64,000 nt of DNA. Origin: Turritopsis dohrnii (Eukaryota; Cnidaria; Hydrozoa; Anthoathecata; Oceaniidae). This document shows positions 44,426 to 52,471 of this stretch, in pieces (the first letter of the stretch is position 1; every line of letters begins with the position of its first letter). The position numbers were made by a program, and so were the translations under genes. Under the pieces are notes generated by a model. The model worked only from the letters and a program-made list of their open reading frames with translations. It searched no databases and had not been told where the DNA came from. Location of the stretch: NCBI GenBank assembly GCA_027922465.2, contig BQMF02000176.1:1-64000 (forward strand), in the 5' to 3' direction.

Positions 44426-44936
44426 GTATGTATTATCAGACAGTTATTTTTACCATCTTTGTATTGAACATTGATTTATATATAATTGGATTTCTGCGAA
44501 AGCAAGAAATACCTTAAAACCGGCTTTGGTTTTTCTTCTTTTTCTTACTGTCCAAAATTCATGCGTGCAGTTACATGAAACCAAAGCACCGTGGAAAGTG
44601 TCGGTGGAAAAGAAAGCCTTTTAGATTTACACAAGTGGATTTTTAAGTTGAAAAACGAAAGAATATAGAAGAAATTTATAATTATCTTGAACTGTGATCG
44701 TTCTTTTCTAACTAAAAAGAAATTCTCAAGGTTTTGTAAACAGAAGAGTCAAAAAGGTATATATTTGTTTATTTTTAGCAGAAACATGTCTTGAGATTCT
44801 TTAAGCATAAAAACAAAACAACCTTATTTATTTCGTATATGGGCTGTTGTGCTGTTTAAGATCTGGATACTTAAGCTCAGCTCAGTTTCCTCTTCAGCTC
44901 CAACATCAAATATGTGTGTCTAATCTCTGCACCACT
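44426..44936 (+). other. Intron sequence left of Polinton B
   Basis: Begins with the GTATGT donor. AT-rich, no gene seen. The last 5 bases before the Polinton (CCACT, 44932-44936) are its target duplication. Confidence 0.55.
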
Positions 44937-45381
44937 AGAGATAATAAAAGGCGGATTGTAGGACAAAAAACGCGCACGCACACACGCACACACACGCACA
45001 CACAAAATGTCTCAGCACCCCAGCCCTTCTGCGCATGCGTCGAAAAGTATTGACGTCAGCATTATCGTCGAAAAGTATTGACGTCAGCAGTTTCATCGGT
45101 TGAATTCCCCTCCAGCACCCCAGCCCTTTTGCGCATGCGTCGAAAAGTATTGACGTCAGCATTATCGTCGAAAAGTGCTGACGTCAGCACTATCATCGAA
45201 GTCATCAATCAAACCCCTTCTGCGCATGCGTCGAAAAGTATTGACGTCAGCAGTTTCATCGGTTGAATTCCCCTCCTCGTAAAAATTCATCAAATGAGTC
45301 AGGGAAATCCCCTGACTCAGTTCTGTCCACTCGTAAAAAATTTCCAAGTTGAAAAAGTGTATGTAATAAAGGATGTTGAGT
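44937..45381 (+). repeat. Polinton B left terminal inverted repeat
   Basis: 445 bp: outer AGAGATAATAAAAGGCGG, a (CA)n/CGCA tract, then an array of GCGCATGCGTCGAAAAGT units and five perfect TGACGTCA palindromes (45051, 45079, 45151, 45179, 45242), ending GTATGTAATAAAGGATGTTGAGT. The first three codons (MLS) of the 45373 gene lie inside it. Confidence 0.95.
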
Positions 45382-45726
45382 TATTTCAGAAAGGTTGTTA
45401 CTTCTTTATATAATAAGATGAAGGAGAGACTAGGCTATGGACAGTCACCATTGATTTCAGGTGTTGAACGCCTGATTTCGGCTGTTGAACGCCAACCCAT
45501 GACAGAAGAGGAGGCGAGTGATGATTTTACAGAAGAGGAGGCGAGTGATGATTTTACAGAAGAAGAGCTGAGTGATGATTTTACAGAAGAGGAGACGAGC
45601 ATGCCGATGAGTGATGATTTTATACCTATGAATCATAAGCATGCACAGCTACTACGTATAAACTTTCGTTTAGGTGGTATTCCGAGAGCAAGGAATATGG
45701 TGCGACGGCGGGTGTGGAGTCAATGA
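45373..45726 (+). CDS. TIR-started acidic repeat protein (117 aa), paralog of the 61408 gene C-terminus
   Basis: Start codon in the TIR, so its promoter and first codons equal those of the gene at 61968. After a LYNKMKERLG segment it contains tandem SDDFTEEEA-type repeats (about residues 39-72), then MSDDFIPMNHKHA and a basic end. YN.TKEKLG and MSDDFIPMKHKHA occur in the same order in the 186-residue protein at 61408-61968, which has an additional N-terminal SAP-like domain. It probably arose by copying of the right-end gene to the left end, with deletion of the SAP domain. Function unknown. Confidence 0.6.
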   Translation: MLSYFRKVVTSLYNKMKERLGYGQSPLISGVERLISAVERQPMTEEEASDDFTEEEASDDFTEEELSDDFTEEETSMPMSDDFIPMNHKHAQLLRINFRLGGIPRARNMVRRRVWSQ

Positions 45727-45875
45727 GAGTAGCAGCAGAGAAAGGACTCTGTCGAAGTTGGTTAGGTTATGGCGCTATACATGAAGACTTATCATCACAA
45801 GCGTCGATTCGGAAAAGATCTCTATTACGAGTTGGTACTATGATGAGGAAGATAAGAAATTTCTAACTGGCTATT

Positions 45876-45904
45876 TTCAATAAGTATACAAACTACTTAT
45901 TGAA
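45876..45904. terminator. 3'-end hairpin overlapping the ATPase stop
   Basis: Perfect 11-bp stem TTCAATAAGTA / TACTTATTGAA with a 7-nt loop; the ATPase stop (45897-45899) lies inside the stem. It lies 150 bp after the convergent gene's stop at 45726, and nothing else is seen in 45727-45875. Confidence 0.6.
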
Positions 45905-46511
45905 GAACAACCTTGTAACTCCAAGGAAACTCACATCGCATGTAAACATAAGCGTGTTTCGAAGCCTTCAAGTGTTGGAAGACGCCACTCCAGTCCTTTT
46001 TTTGGATGATATTAGTTTCCTCGCAGATTAACTTGACGTCGCTCAACTGCTTAGGATACCAAACGAATAGCATCTTTGCTTGCCGTCTGATAGTTTTTGG
46101 AAGAGCTGTGTAGACTTGGGTGAGAAGCCATAGACTATGTTTTTGATGACGTCCTGTGGTACTTAGATTGAGAAGTGGAGTCCTCTTCTTATTGAGTTGC
46201 TCATCAGCTATGGAATCATCGATGATGAATAAGGTTTCCTGCCCTGCAAATTGCTTGGTGAAATACTCAATCCAATATAGTAAGTCTCTGTCCTTTTGTG
46301 GTGTAGGTTCGATCAGAATAACATCATCATCTTCCCACAGAATCGTACAGTCTTTATAGGTTGTATTCCATCGGAGGGAAGGACAGAGAATGACGATGTA
46401 GTCAAAGTGGTGCTTGAAGTGGTTCTGTAGTAAGCGTAGAGCCAGTTCCGTCTTGCCACAGCCTGTCGGTCCTGAAAAAATGGTGGTACAAGGATCTTTA
46501 ATAAGGTTCAT
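45897..46511 (-). CDS. A32-like (FtsK-HerA) genome-packaging ATPase
   Basis: 204 residues; Walker A GPTGCGKT (about residue 15), Walker B LFIIDD (about 95), TGRHQKHSLWLLTQ and RRQAKMLFVWYP as in the Polinton A copy. It starts ATGAACCTTATT 5 bp after the capsid stop, preceded by AAAATAA. Expected to power DNA packaging. Intact, and the best-conserved protein between the two elements. Confidence 0.9.
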   Translation of the reverse strand: MNLIKDPCTTIFSGPTGCGKTELALRLLQNHFKHHFDYIVILCPSLRWNTTYKDCTILWEDDDVILIEPTPQKDRDLLYWIEYFTKQFAGQETLFIIDDSIADEQLNKKRTPLLNLSTTGRHQKHSLWLLTQVYTALPKTIRRQAKMLFVWYPKQLSDVKLICEETNIIQKKDWSGVFQHLKASKHAYVYMRCEFPWSYKVVLQ

Positions 46512-46516
46512 TTATT

Positions 46517-47765
46517 TTAGTAGCCGACACTGTGGAAGCGCTCATTCATGAAGTTAACCTGTCCATCTTGTAGCACAAAGAGGTAACATTGGATGGCTCC
46601 CGCACCATCAGCTTTTTTGGTGATCTGCAGTGTGACACCATCTGAAGTGTTTTTGAGGCGCCTCCCCGCACCATGTAGAGTATTGTCAGCAACACTTCGA
46701 AAGTCGATAAAAAGACAGTAATTAGAATCAAAGAATTTAGAAGGACTAATGGCCGGCAGCAGTTCATTGGAAGTGAAATACTTCCGTGCCGGGGCATACA
46801 TTTCTTCTGGAAGTAAGCCCTGTGTATAGAGTTGATTAGGCTCTCCTTCGATGGTAATGTCTACCTTGCTGATTTTCGGGTTGTAGTAATGGGTGTTATC
46901 CATAGCGTATGCTTTTCGTTTGTCTGGATCAAGAAAGAATAGAACAAGAGCCTTTAAACTCTCGCTGGGCACGTTTACCTGTATATTCCAGGCGGTATCT
47001 TTCTTGTCCAAAGGGATTATTCTATGTCGTAAAACACGCGTGTAGGGTAGTCGTCTATTGGCAAGTTCATTGTAGACCTTTAGTTTGAAGTCAGAATCTT
47101 CTACCTTGTCGAATTCTAGAGCAATGTTGGAGATAGTGTAGGTGCCGTCAGGATCTTTCTTCGAAGCACCTGATCCTGATCCTGCATCTTTGATGACCTT
47201 TCCATACTCTGCGAATTTAATTTTGAAGCTTAAACGATCGCGAAGCTGTACATAGGGGAGATGCTTGACGAGTTCAAAAAATTCCCATAGAGGAATGGCA
47301 AAACGGTTACCATAGACAGCTGCCAGGGCGGAATTACTCGTTGAAGTACTCGTTGCACCCGGTGTGACTCTGAGCTTGTTCACATTACCCTCCGGATCTA
47401 TTCCCTGTTGGATACGTTCCACTTGCATTTCCTCAGGTAGCCATCTGTCCTTGTAAATTTCCATCACATCCGCATTTTGAATGTCTTGGATGATGTTTCC
47501 TTCGTAACTGATAGTCAACTGTTCGATCAAAGCCTTTCCCAAGTTGTTGACGATGTAGCGTCCTGTATCGGTGGAGTTGAGTTTGATATCAAACGTAAGC
47601 TTGAGCGATTCTGGTAGAATGACATCATTAGCACCTAGATTCGGCAGCCTCACATCTAGTCTGGTCAATGGTACTTGGTGTATTCGAGATCTTGACATGC
47701 TGACGCGGTGCGTTGAAGGCAAAGCGAGTCATATATTCCTTATGAGGGTTTGCAATACCATACAT
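46517..47765 (-). pseudogene. Polinton B major capsid protein, one N-terminal frame break
   Basis: The main frame covers 46517 to about 47690 and holds RLPNLGANDVILPESLKLTF, VQLRDRLSFKIKF, YNPKISKVDITIEGEPNQLY and the C-terminal LHGAGRRLKNTSDGVTLQI motif. By comparison with Polinton A the true start is the ATG at 47765, beside the shared divergent promoter. Its first 35 or so codons run in a different frame that crosses to the main frame near 47660. The in-frame ATG at about 47698 would make a shortened protein. Expected product: double-jelly-roll capsid subunit of about 415 residues. Confidence 0.75.
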
Positions 47766-47781
47766 GTTTATTATAAGAGAA
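47766..47781. promoter_or_regulatory. 16-bp bidirectional promoter between MCP and coiled-coil gene
   Basis: Only GTTTATTATAAGAGAA separates the two start codons. Read on the minus strand it is TTCTCTTATAATAAA plus C, the same 14-15-bp string found between the divergent pair at 50121/50136. Confidence 0.65.
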
Positions 47782-49071
47782 ATGGCCTTTAACTCATTTG
47801 AAACACCTTACGGTAACTTTGACGATGTAGAAGATACATCGTTTACATCTGACACTACACCGCTTATATCTGACACTACACCGCTTATATCTGACACAGG
47901 CGATTCTTCTGAAATACCAAGCACATCAATTCAGCAGGGAATAGAAATTAAAAGACAGACAATAGAAGAGTTATACAAGTTTCTCGGTATAGAAGGAGAT
48001 CCCAATTTGGCTTTGGATCGGTTTCGAGTAACTTCAGAAACGAAAACACCAGGTGTTGTAAAAGTTGAATTTTATAAAAATGATGAATGGCATAAATTAA
48101 CGAAAAAAAGGGGAGGATTTTACGTTAAAAAAAGTATTTTGAAAACCCTAGGTGGTGAGGATGCTATAAAAAGACTGACAGGTGTTGATAGTACACCAGA
48201 CTGGATGCATAAGGGAAGACGTAAACTAGCGAAACAACTAGAAAATATTGAAATGGATAGCTTGGATGACAGTCAAGTCCTCGACAAAATCTCAAATGCG
48301 AGGGAGGTATTGGGTGAAATGCTCGAGCAAGGCACCCCAAAAACATTAGAGGTAGAGGAGTTCTTAAGCGAGCATGGGATTGAATTTAATTTGCGTGAAC
48401 TTAGAGGCTTAGACGATGCACTAAAACGAATACGTGGGGAGCTGGAGAACAACTTAGCAAAATTAGGCGAACTCGATAATCAAATAGCAAAAGAAGAACG
48501 TAAACTAGGTGAAACAAGCAATCCTGAAATACAAGAAGAGATTAAGCGACGACTCTCCAATTTGAAAGCGGAGCGTGCAGATCGACTAGAGGTGCTCAGT
48601 GGTAACCGCAAGGAGTTGTCTAGCCAGTGGTCGCGCATCAAAGAGACGGTATTCAAAGTCCTCGACAAGGATAGAACACTAGGGGAGAAACTTCGCATCC
48701 TCTTTCGAGAGCAAGGCATCACAATCGTTTCAATCTTAACAGCGTTTTCGCTGGTAATATCAACGATAGCAACCTCTCTCACAGGTGGTGGTGGTGCTCC
48801 TCCAGGAAGTCCTCCTGCTGCTTCTGGAAGAGCTGGTGTGCAGCAATGGGTGAAGAAGCAGCTCGAAGCACTTGGACGCCTTCTCGGAAAACTTGCAAGC
48901 AAACTTGGAGCTGCATTGCCGGGGATCATTGGAAGTGTTGTAAGCTGGCTCTTAAACTTTCTGAAGAAAGGTGTCATAGCTCTAGCAAGCAATGCATGGC
49001 TAGTCGTAGTTTTGGGGGTTGGTCTGATAGGCAACTGGCTATGGTTTGAAATACAAAAGAACCGCAATTAA
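47782..49071 (+). CDS. Long coiled-coil Polinton protein with C-terminal membrane segments (429 aa)
   Basis: Start chosen at 47782 (MAFNSFETPYGNF) because the promoter string abuts it. Thr/Ser-rich acidic N-terminus with an SDTTPLI duplication, a globular region (VEFYKNDEWHKL), a long coiled coil (about residues 205-275), then DRTLGEKLRILFREQG, a hydrophobic segment, a Gly/Pro-rich linker, ALPGIIGSVVSW and a C-terminal span. It aligns with 4499-5782 in Polinton A. Its last 33 bp overlap the convergent gene 49039-50121. Function unknown; a virion surface or membrane role is inferred from architecture. Confidence 0.75.
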   Translation: MAFNSFETPYGNFDDVEDTSFTSDTTPLISDTTPLISDTGDSSEIPSTSIQQGIEIKRQTIEELYKFLGIEGDPNLALDRFRVTSETKTPGVVKVEFYKNDEWHKLTKKRGGFYVKKSILKTLGGEDAIKRLTGVDSTPDWMHKGRRKLAKQLENIEMDSLDDSQVLDKISNAREVLGEMLEQGTPKTLEVEEFLSEHGIEFNLRELRGLDDALKRIRGELENNLAKLGELDNQIAKEERKLGETSNPEIQEEIKRRLSNLKAERADRLEVLSGNRKELSSQWSRIKETVFKVLDKDRTLGEKLRILFREQGITIVSILTAFSLVISTIATSLTGGGGAPPGSPPAASGRAGVQQWVKKQLEALGRLLGKLASKLGAALPGIIGSVVSWLLNFLKKGVIALASNAWLVVVLGVGLIGNWLWFEIQKNRN

Positions 49072-50121
49072 ACCGACACCTACCCACATGAGAGCTTGCT
49101 TTTCTTCTTCATGCTGCTTAGCCGCGGAAGACGTTGGAACTTGCTTAACGGGAGATGTTTGAGCTCGCTTAACGGAAGATGTTGGAGGATCGGAGGAAGC
49201 CATTCTGCGACCCTGAAATGCTCCCAAAGAGTGTTGTTTAGGTGGTGGTGGTAGTTTACCGATGTGAGTCGCAACGGTAAGCTTTGTCGAAAAATCCGAG
49301 ATGTTGTCGAGATTCCCAAGCTTTAAATCGCTGGGTATTAGGTATGTACCGAGGGCAACGCCAAAATCAGGTTCCGATCTAGCGTAACTTAAGGCTTTCT
49401 GGAACTTACCAATCTCTTCCGCTAAAGAGGTGTCTTTCCGGATCGCTTGCTCTACTGCGGTCATGAAGATCTTTTGAGCATCCAAGGCACGTCCAGTGTC
49501 ACCCGCTATAATGGAATGTGCACTCGCCTGACTTTCTAAAAGCATTCGTGCGTACATCCGCGTACTCTGCGACAAGCGTTGTATACCAGCTCTACTTAAC
49601 CCAGCATTAACATCATTTTGGACGTAGAATTGCCAACTCTTGCCAATTCTCCGCATGCGAGCAGGGTATCGCCAGAAGAACTTGTCAGCTGGTATGTCAA
49701 ACTCTGCAGAGAGCGTCTTGAACGCACTTGAATGGTATTTGTTATCTCGCGGGTTGAAGCTTAGTTCACTTGGTAGAGGAATTTCAAGTTGCTTCAAGAT
49801 CAGACGTATCTGAAAATAGACGTGAAAGCGGTAGATGCTCGCAATCATAGGGTTCTTATGGTGTAGATGTTGCGTTGATATGCCGCAACCAGTCGTAGCT
49901 AACCAGGTAGCAAAAGATAACTGTCCTGGGTACATGTCGATATCGAGCCATATGTCATTTTTCATGGGTACAAACGGAAATGAGAAAATATCGCGAAACT
50001 TAGCGATGAAAAAGCTCCCTTGTTGATCCACAACGATCCTTTGCTCCCACAGTTCCTTAGCAGCTAAGAGTGTACTGGGTTGCCCGAATTTTGGTATATA
50101 CCGCACCTTGTCGTAGTTCAT
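49039..50121 (-). CDS. Conserved Polinton protein of unknown function (360 aa)
   Basis: N-terminal half with IFSFPFVPMKNDIWLDIDM and a Trp/Tyr-rich central part (FFWRYPARMRRIGKSW), then a helical region, a Pro/Ser/Lys-rich linker with imperfect SSVKRAQTSPVKQ-type repeats and a C-terminal transmembrane segment (MWVGVGLIAVLLYF). It starts at 50121 next to the 14-bp divergent promoter. No counterpart is visible in the Polinton A segment. Not recognised by any motif I know; probably a virion structural protein given its neighbours. Confidence 0.6.
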   Translation of the reverse strand: MNYDKVRYIPKFGQPSTLLAAKELWEQRIVVDQQGSFFIAKFRDIFSFPFVPMKNDIWLDIDMYPGQLSFATWLATTGCGISTQHLHHKNPMIASIYRFHVYFQIRLILKQLEIPLPSELSFNPRDNKYHSSAFKTLSAEFDIPADKFFWRYPARMRRIGKSWQFYVQNDVNAGLSRAGIQRLSQSTRMYARMLLESQASAHSIIAGDTGRALDAQKIFMTAVEQAIRKDTSLAEEIGKFQKALSYARSEPDFGVALGTYLIPSDLKLGNLDNISDFSTKLTVATHIGKLPPPPKQHSLGAFQGRRMASSDPPTSSVKRAQTSPVKQVPTSSAAKQHEEEKQALMWVGVGLIAVLLYFKP

Positions 50122-50135
50122 TTCTCTTATAATAA
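50122..50135. promoter_or_regulatory. 14-bp bidirectional promoter
   Basis: TTCTCTTATAATAA is the entire spacer between the start codons at 50121 (minus) and 50136 (plus). It is identical to the core of the 47766-47781 spacer. Confidence 0.65.
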
Positions 50136-50801
50136 ATGTATGTAAATGTCACCCATCTTGGAGAAACCAAGTTACCAACAGAGTTAAAAGAAGGCACGGA
50201 GATTGCGATAAAAGAAGCAGTGTTATACGTGGGGTGGCTCAACCTAGTTCAACACGCTAGATTTACCATTGATCAAGTATCAAAAAAAGACCCCGTCGAT
50301 TCAAGGTTCCCCCTGCATATAGACTTTCCACCTGGATTATATACGTCAAAGAGTATTCGTTCAAGAATAAATGCAAGATCACTTGGATGCGCAAATCTCG
50401 ATCCAAGAGAGGATGGTAAGCTTCACTTATCAGTACAAAAAGGGTATTACGTCTCAATAAGTGAAAACTTAGGGGAACTTTTAGGATTAGATAAGAAGTA
50501 TACTCAAGGTGAATATAGATCGGTGCCAAACTTCTGTACGTTCAAGTCTATACGGCTGTACTGTGAGGAATTCGAAAACAGCTATATTCTGTTAAACGGT
50601 GCAATTACGAAAATCGTACACATTTTTAGACTTCAGAAGCCAGAATACGAGTATGGCGACATCATGTCGTATCACTATGAACGTCCTATGTTCACCAACA
50701 AATTGAGGTCCTCAACGCGAACGTTGAATTTTTACGTCACCGACGATCAAGGCAGGAAAGTTGATTTACAAGCTATCAATATGCTCGTCGTCTTCAAATA
50801 A
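50136..50801 (+). CDS. Probable minor capsid (penton-like) protein (221 aa)
   Basis: Mostly predicted beta strands: HARFTIDQV, a DFPPGLYTSKSIRSRI turn-helix, LHLSVQKGYYVSISENLGELLGL, FKSIRLYCEEFENSYILLNG and a final RTLNFYVTDDQGRKVDLQAI strand pair. This arrangement (PPG-Y turn, LGL, a Tyr-Cys strand, then I/L-x-x-x-x-D-D-x-G-R near the end) recurs in Polinton minor-capsid proteins as I know them. It is shared in part with the partial gene at 2-412. It lies within the capsid gene group. A single jelly-roll penton role is likely but unproven. Confidence 0.5.
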   Translation: MYVNVTHLGETKLPTELKEGTEIAIKEAVLYVGWLNLVQHARFTIDQVSKKDPVDSRFPLHIDFPPGLYTSKSIRSRINARSLGCANLDPREDGKLHLSVQKGYYVSISENLGELLGLDKKYTQGEYRSVPNFCTFKSIRLYCEEFENSYILLNGAITKIVHIFRLQKPEYEYGDIMSYHYERPMFTNKLRSSTRTLNFYVTDDQGRKVDLQAINMLVVFK

Positions 50802-50805
50802 ACAG

Positions 50806-51459
50806 ATGGCAATGTACGACGTGACTACGGAGAAGCTATATCCTGTTTTACCAGACCCAGAGAATGGATACGCAAAAAACTATAGAATTCAAGCGGTGAA
50901 GGAGACGGAAGCATACCTATCTCGGGAACTAGAAAGTCGAACATCTTTAGAGCGCAAATTTTCACACTACTCAGCAGTTGCGAAATATGCATGTTACTTT
51001 CTGATCGCGGTGAATGTTGTACTCTCTGGTGGTGAGATTGCATGCTTGGTATCAGAAATGGATACTTCGATGAGCATCGCGCTGTGTGTGACAGCTCTCG
51101 TGGTGGGTCTAATAATGGGCGGTATTCAAAAATGTGCCTCTATTTTCGATGTAAAAAGACAGAAAAATCATGATATCGCATTCGCTGCGCAGACCGTTCT
51201 AGACAGTCTGCGTGTGCTAATATCAAAAGTCTACGAAGACGGTACCATCGATCATCCTGAGTTTACTCGAATTATGGAGGAGAAACAGCTTTACGAACAT
51301 CAGAAGCAAGAGCTGCGAAAACGATCAAGGAAGGTGATCAAACAGCTTTACGAACATCAGAAGCAAGAGCTTTTGGAACGTGGAAGGAAAGAAGGTCGCG
51401 AAGAAATCGCAAAAAAGCTCGTGATCAGTTCAGATACCCCGAGTGCACCTGCTATGTGA
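50806..51459 (+). CDS. Two-membrane-segment Polinton protein with tandem C-terminal repeat (217 aa)
   Basis: Start at 50806 (MAMYDV), 4 bp after the preceding stop. LYPVLPDPENGY is followed by a helix, two hydrophobic segments (about 62-85 and 92-113), FDVKRQKNHDIAFAAQ, DGTIDHPEF and a duplicated QLYEHQKQEL unit. Homologous in plan to 5838-6434 of Polinton A. The gene faces the Bro-N gene, with two strong hairpins between their stops. Function unknown. Confidence 0.65.
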   Translation: MAMYDVTTEKLYPVLPDPENGYAKNYRIQAVKETEAYLSRELESRTSLERKFSHYSAVAKYACYFLIAVNVVLSGGEIACLVSEMDTSMSIALCVTALVVGLIMGGIQKCASIFDVKRQKNHDIAFAAQTVLDSLRVLISKVYEDGTIDHPEFTRIMEEKQLYEHQKQELRKRSRKVIKQLYEHQKQELLERGRKEGREEIAKKLVISSDTPSAPAM

Positions 51460-51482
51460 TGTATGAGGCACCTCCTCCTTAT

Positions 51483-51510
51483 GTTTTGTAGCTTGGTAAA
51501 GCTACAAAAC
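51483..51510. terminator. 3'-end hairpin 1 between convergent genes
   Basis: Perfect 12-bp stem GTTTTGTAGCTT / AAGCTACAAAAC with a 4-nt loop, 24 bp after the stop at 51459. Confidence 0.65.
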
Positions 51511-51521
51511 GACATCTGCCA

Positions 51522-51546
51522 AGGGGTCCCAACCGTTGGGACCCCT
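51522..51546. terminator. 3'-end hairpin 2 between convergent genes
   Basis: Perfect 11-bp stem AGGGGTCCCAA / TTGGGACCCCT with a 3-nt loop, ending 3 bp from the Bro-N stop. A closely similar palindrome lies inside the Bro-N coding sequence at about 52121-52150. Confidence 0.65.
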
Positions 51547-51548
51547 CT

Positions 51549-52319
51549 TCAATCTTCAAGGGCAGGGACACCCAAGTCATATAGATCATCACGAGTTAAG
51601 TCGATCAATCTGAAATGACACTGGAAACGTTCCACATGCCCGTCCTCTTCGAATCTATTAAACGCGTGTATACCGTTAGGATTATCGATGACAACGATCT
51701 CCTCACTGCTCGGAAACTGGTTGAGTAACCATCGTCTCTTACTTGTGATTGTACGTCTCTGTATCCGTGCGATGTAGTAAGGCAGGTTGTAATGTTCATC
51801 ATCTTCAGATGTAGAGTGCTTGCGTACAATCAGAAGAACATTATCCTTGCGCAGGTCTTCTGCGTGAGGAACATGTCTTTGCAGGAGTTTATCGATCATT
51901 TGATAACGCTCTACAAGGTCATCGTTGAGTAAAGCAAGAGCTGCTTCAGCTTCCTCAATGGCATTTTGCTTTTCTTGGATAATCTTGTTAAAACCTCTCG
52001 GGATAATCTCTTTAAGCAACCAGTTTCGGGCTAAAGTCGCAGTAGGTTTGTCACTACGCATTGAAATGCAGAGAGCAAGCTCTAAGGAAAGGAACACATC
52101 GTGGGGGTTTCGCGACCTCCCAAGGGGGTCCAACCGTTGGACACCCTTTTCAAGTTCTGCTCTAGTGAGTTGCTCACGCTTCATAGTATCTGGAACAGAT
52201 GTATCTATGTGCTTCAACCCTAAGAACTTACCAAATTTTGCTCTGTGAATGAATGGTTGGTTTTGTCCATCAAAAAGTACTTCAATGGTTGATAATCCGT
52301 TGAATAAAGATAAGGTCAT
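51549..52319 (-). CDS. Bro-N / DUF3627-type protein (256 aa)
   Basis: Start taken at 52319 (MTLSLFNG), preceded by TATAAGAAAG; a start 33 bp further up would run into the direct repeat. The N-terminal Bro-N-like domain has VLFDGQNQPFIHRAKFGKFLG and LARNWLLKEIIPRGFNKI; then a coiled coil (about 130-165) and a C-terminal DUF3627-like region (YYIARIQRR, VVIDNPNGIHAFNRFEEDG). Such proteins are widespread in baculoviruses, iridoviruses, poxviruses and phages, bind DNA and are thought to be regulatory. Their presence in a Polinton suggests gene exchange among large DNA viruses. It has no homolog in the Polinton A segment. Confidence 0.7.
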   Translation of the reverse strand: MTLSLFNGLSTIEVLFDGQNQPFIHRAKFGKFLGLKHIDTSVPDTMKREQLTRAELEKGVQRLDPLGRSRNPHDVFLSLELALCISMRSDKPTATLARNWLLKEIIPRGFNKIIQEKQNAIEEAEAALALLNDDLVERYQMIDKLLQRHVPHAEDLRKDNVLLIVRKHSTSEDDEHYNLPYYIARIQRRTITSKRRWLLNQFPSSEEIVVIDNPNGIHAFNRFEEDGHVERFQCHFRLIDLTRDDLYDLGVPALED

Positions 52320-52331
52320 CTTTCTTATAGA

Positions 52332-52390
52332 AACAACTTCCAACTTGCACACGTATGGACGTCAAGTAAGTGGGAGACATTTACTTGAAG
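52332..52390 (+). repeat. Direct repeat upstream of innexin (copy 1)
   Basis: AACAACTTCCAACTTGCACA...GGGAGACATTTACTTGAAG, 59 bp. It is identical to 53478-53532 except for an extra TAAG. Copy 2 encodes the innexin C-terminus; copy 1 sits 80 bp before the innexin start. Confidence 0.9.
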
Positions 52391-52471
52391 CTCTAGGCTT
52401 TGACATTTCGTTGAATATTTTAAGGAGTCTATCCTTGGCAGAGTCAAATATTGGATTTGAAAAGAGATAAA

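Noticed and set aside
48480..49067. 195-codon minus-strand ORF opposite the coiled-coil gene
   Set aside because: Shadow of the conserved plus-strand gene, which has a homolog in Polinton A.
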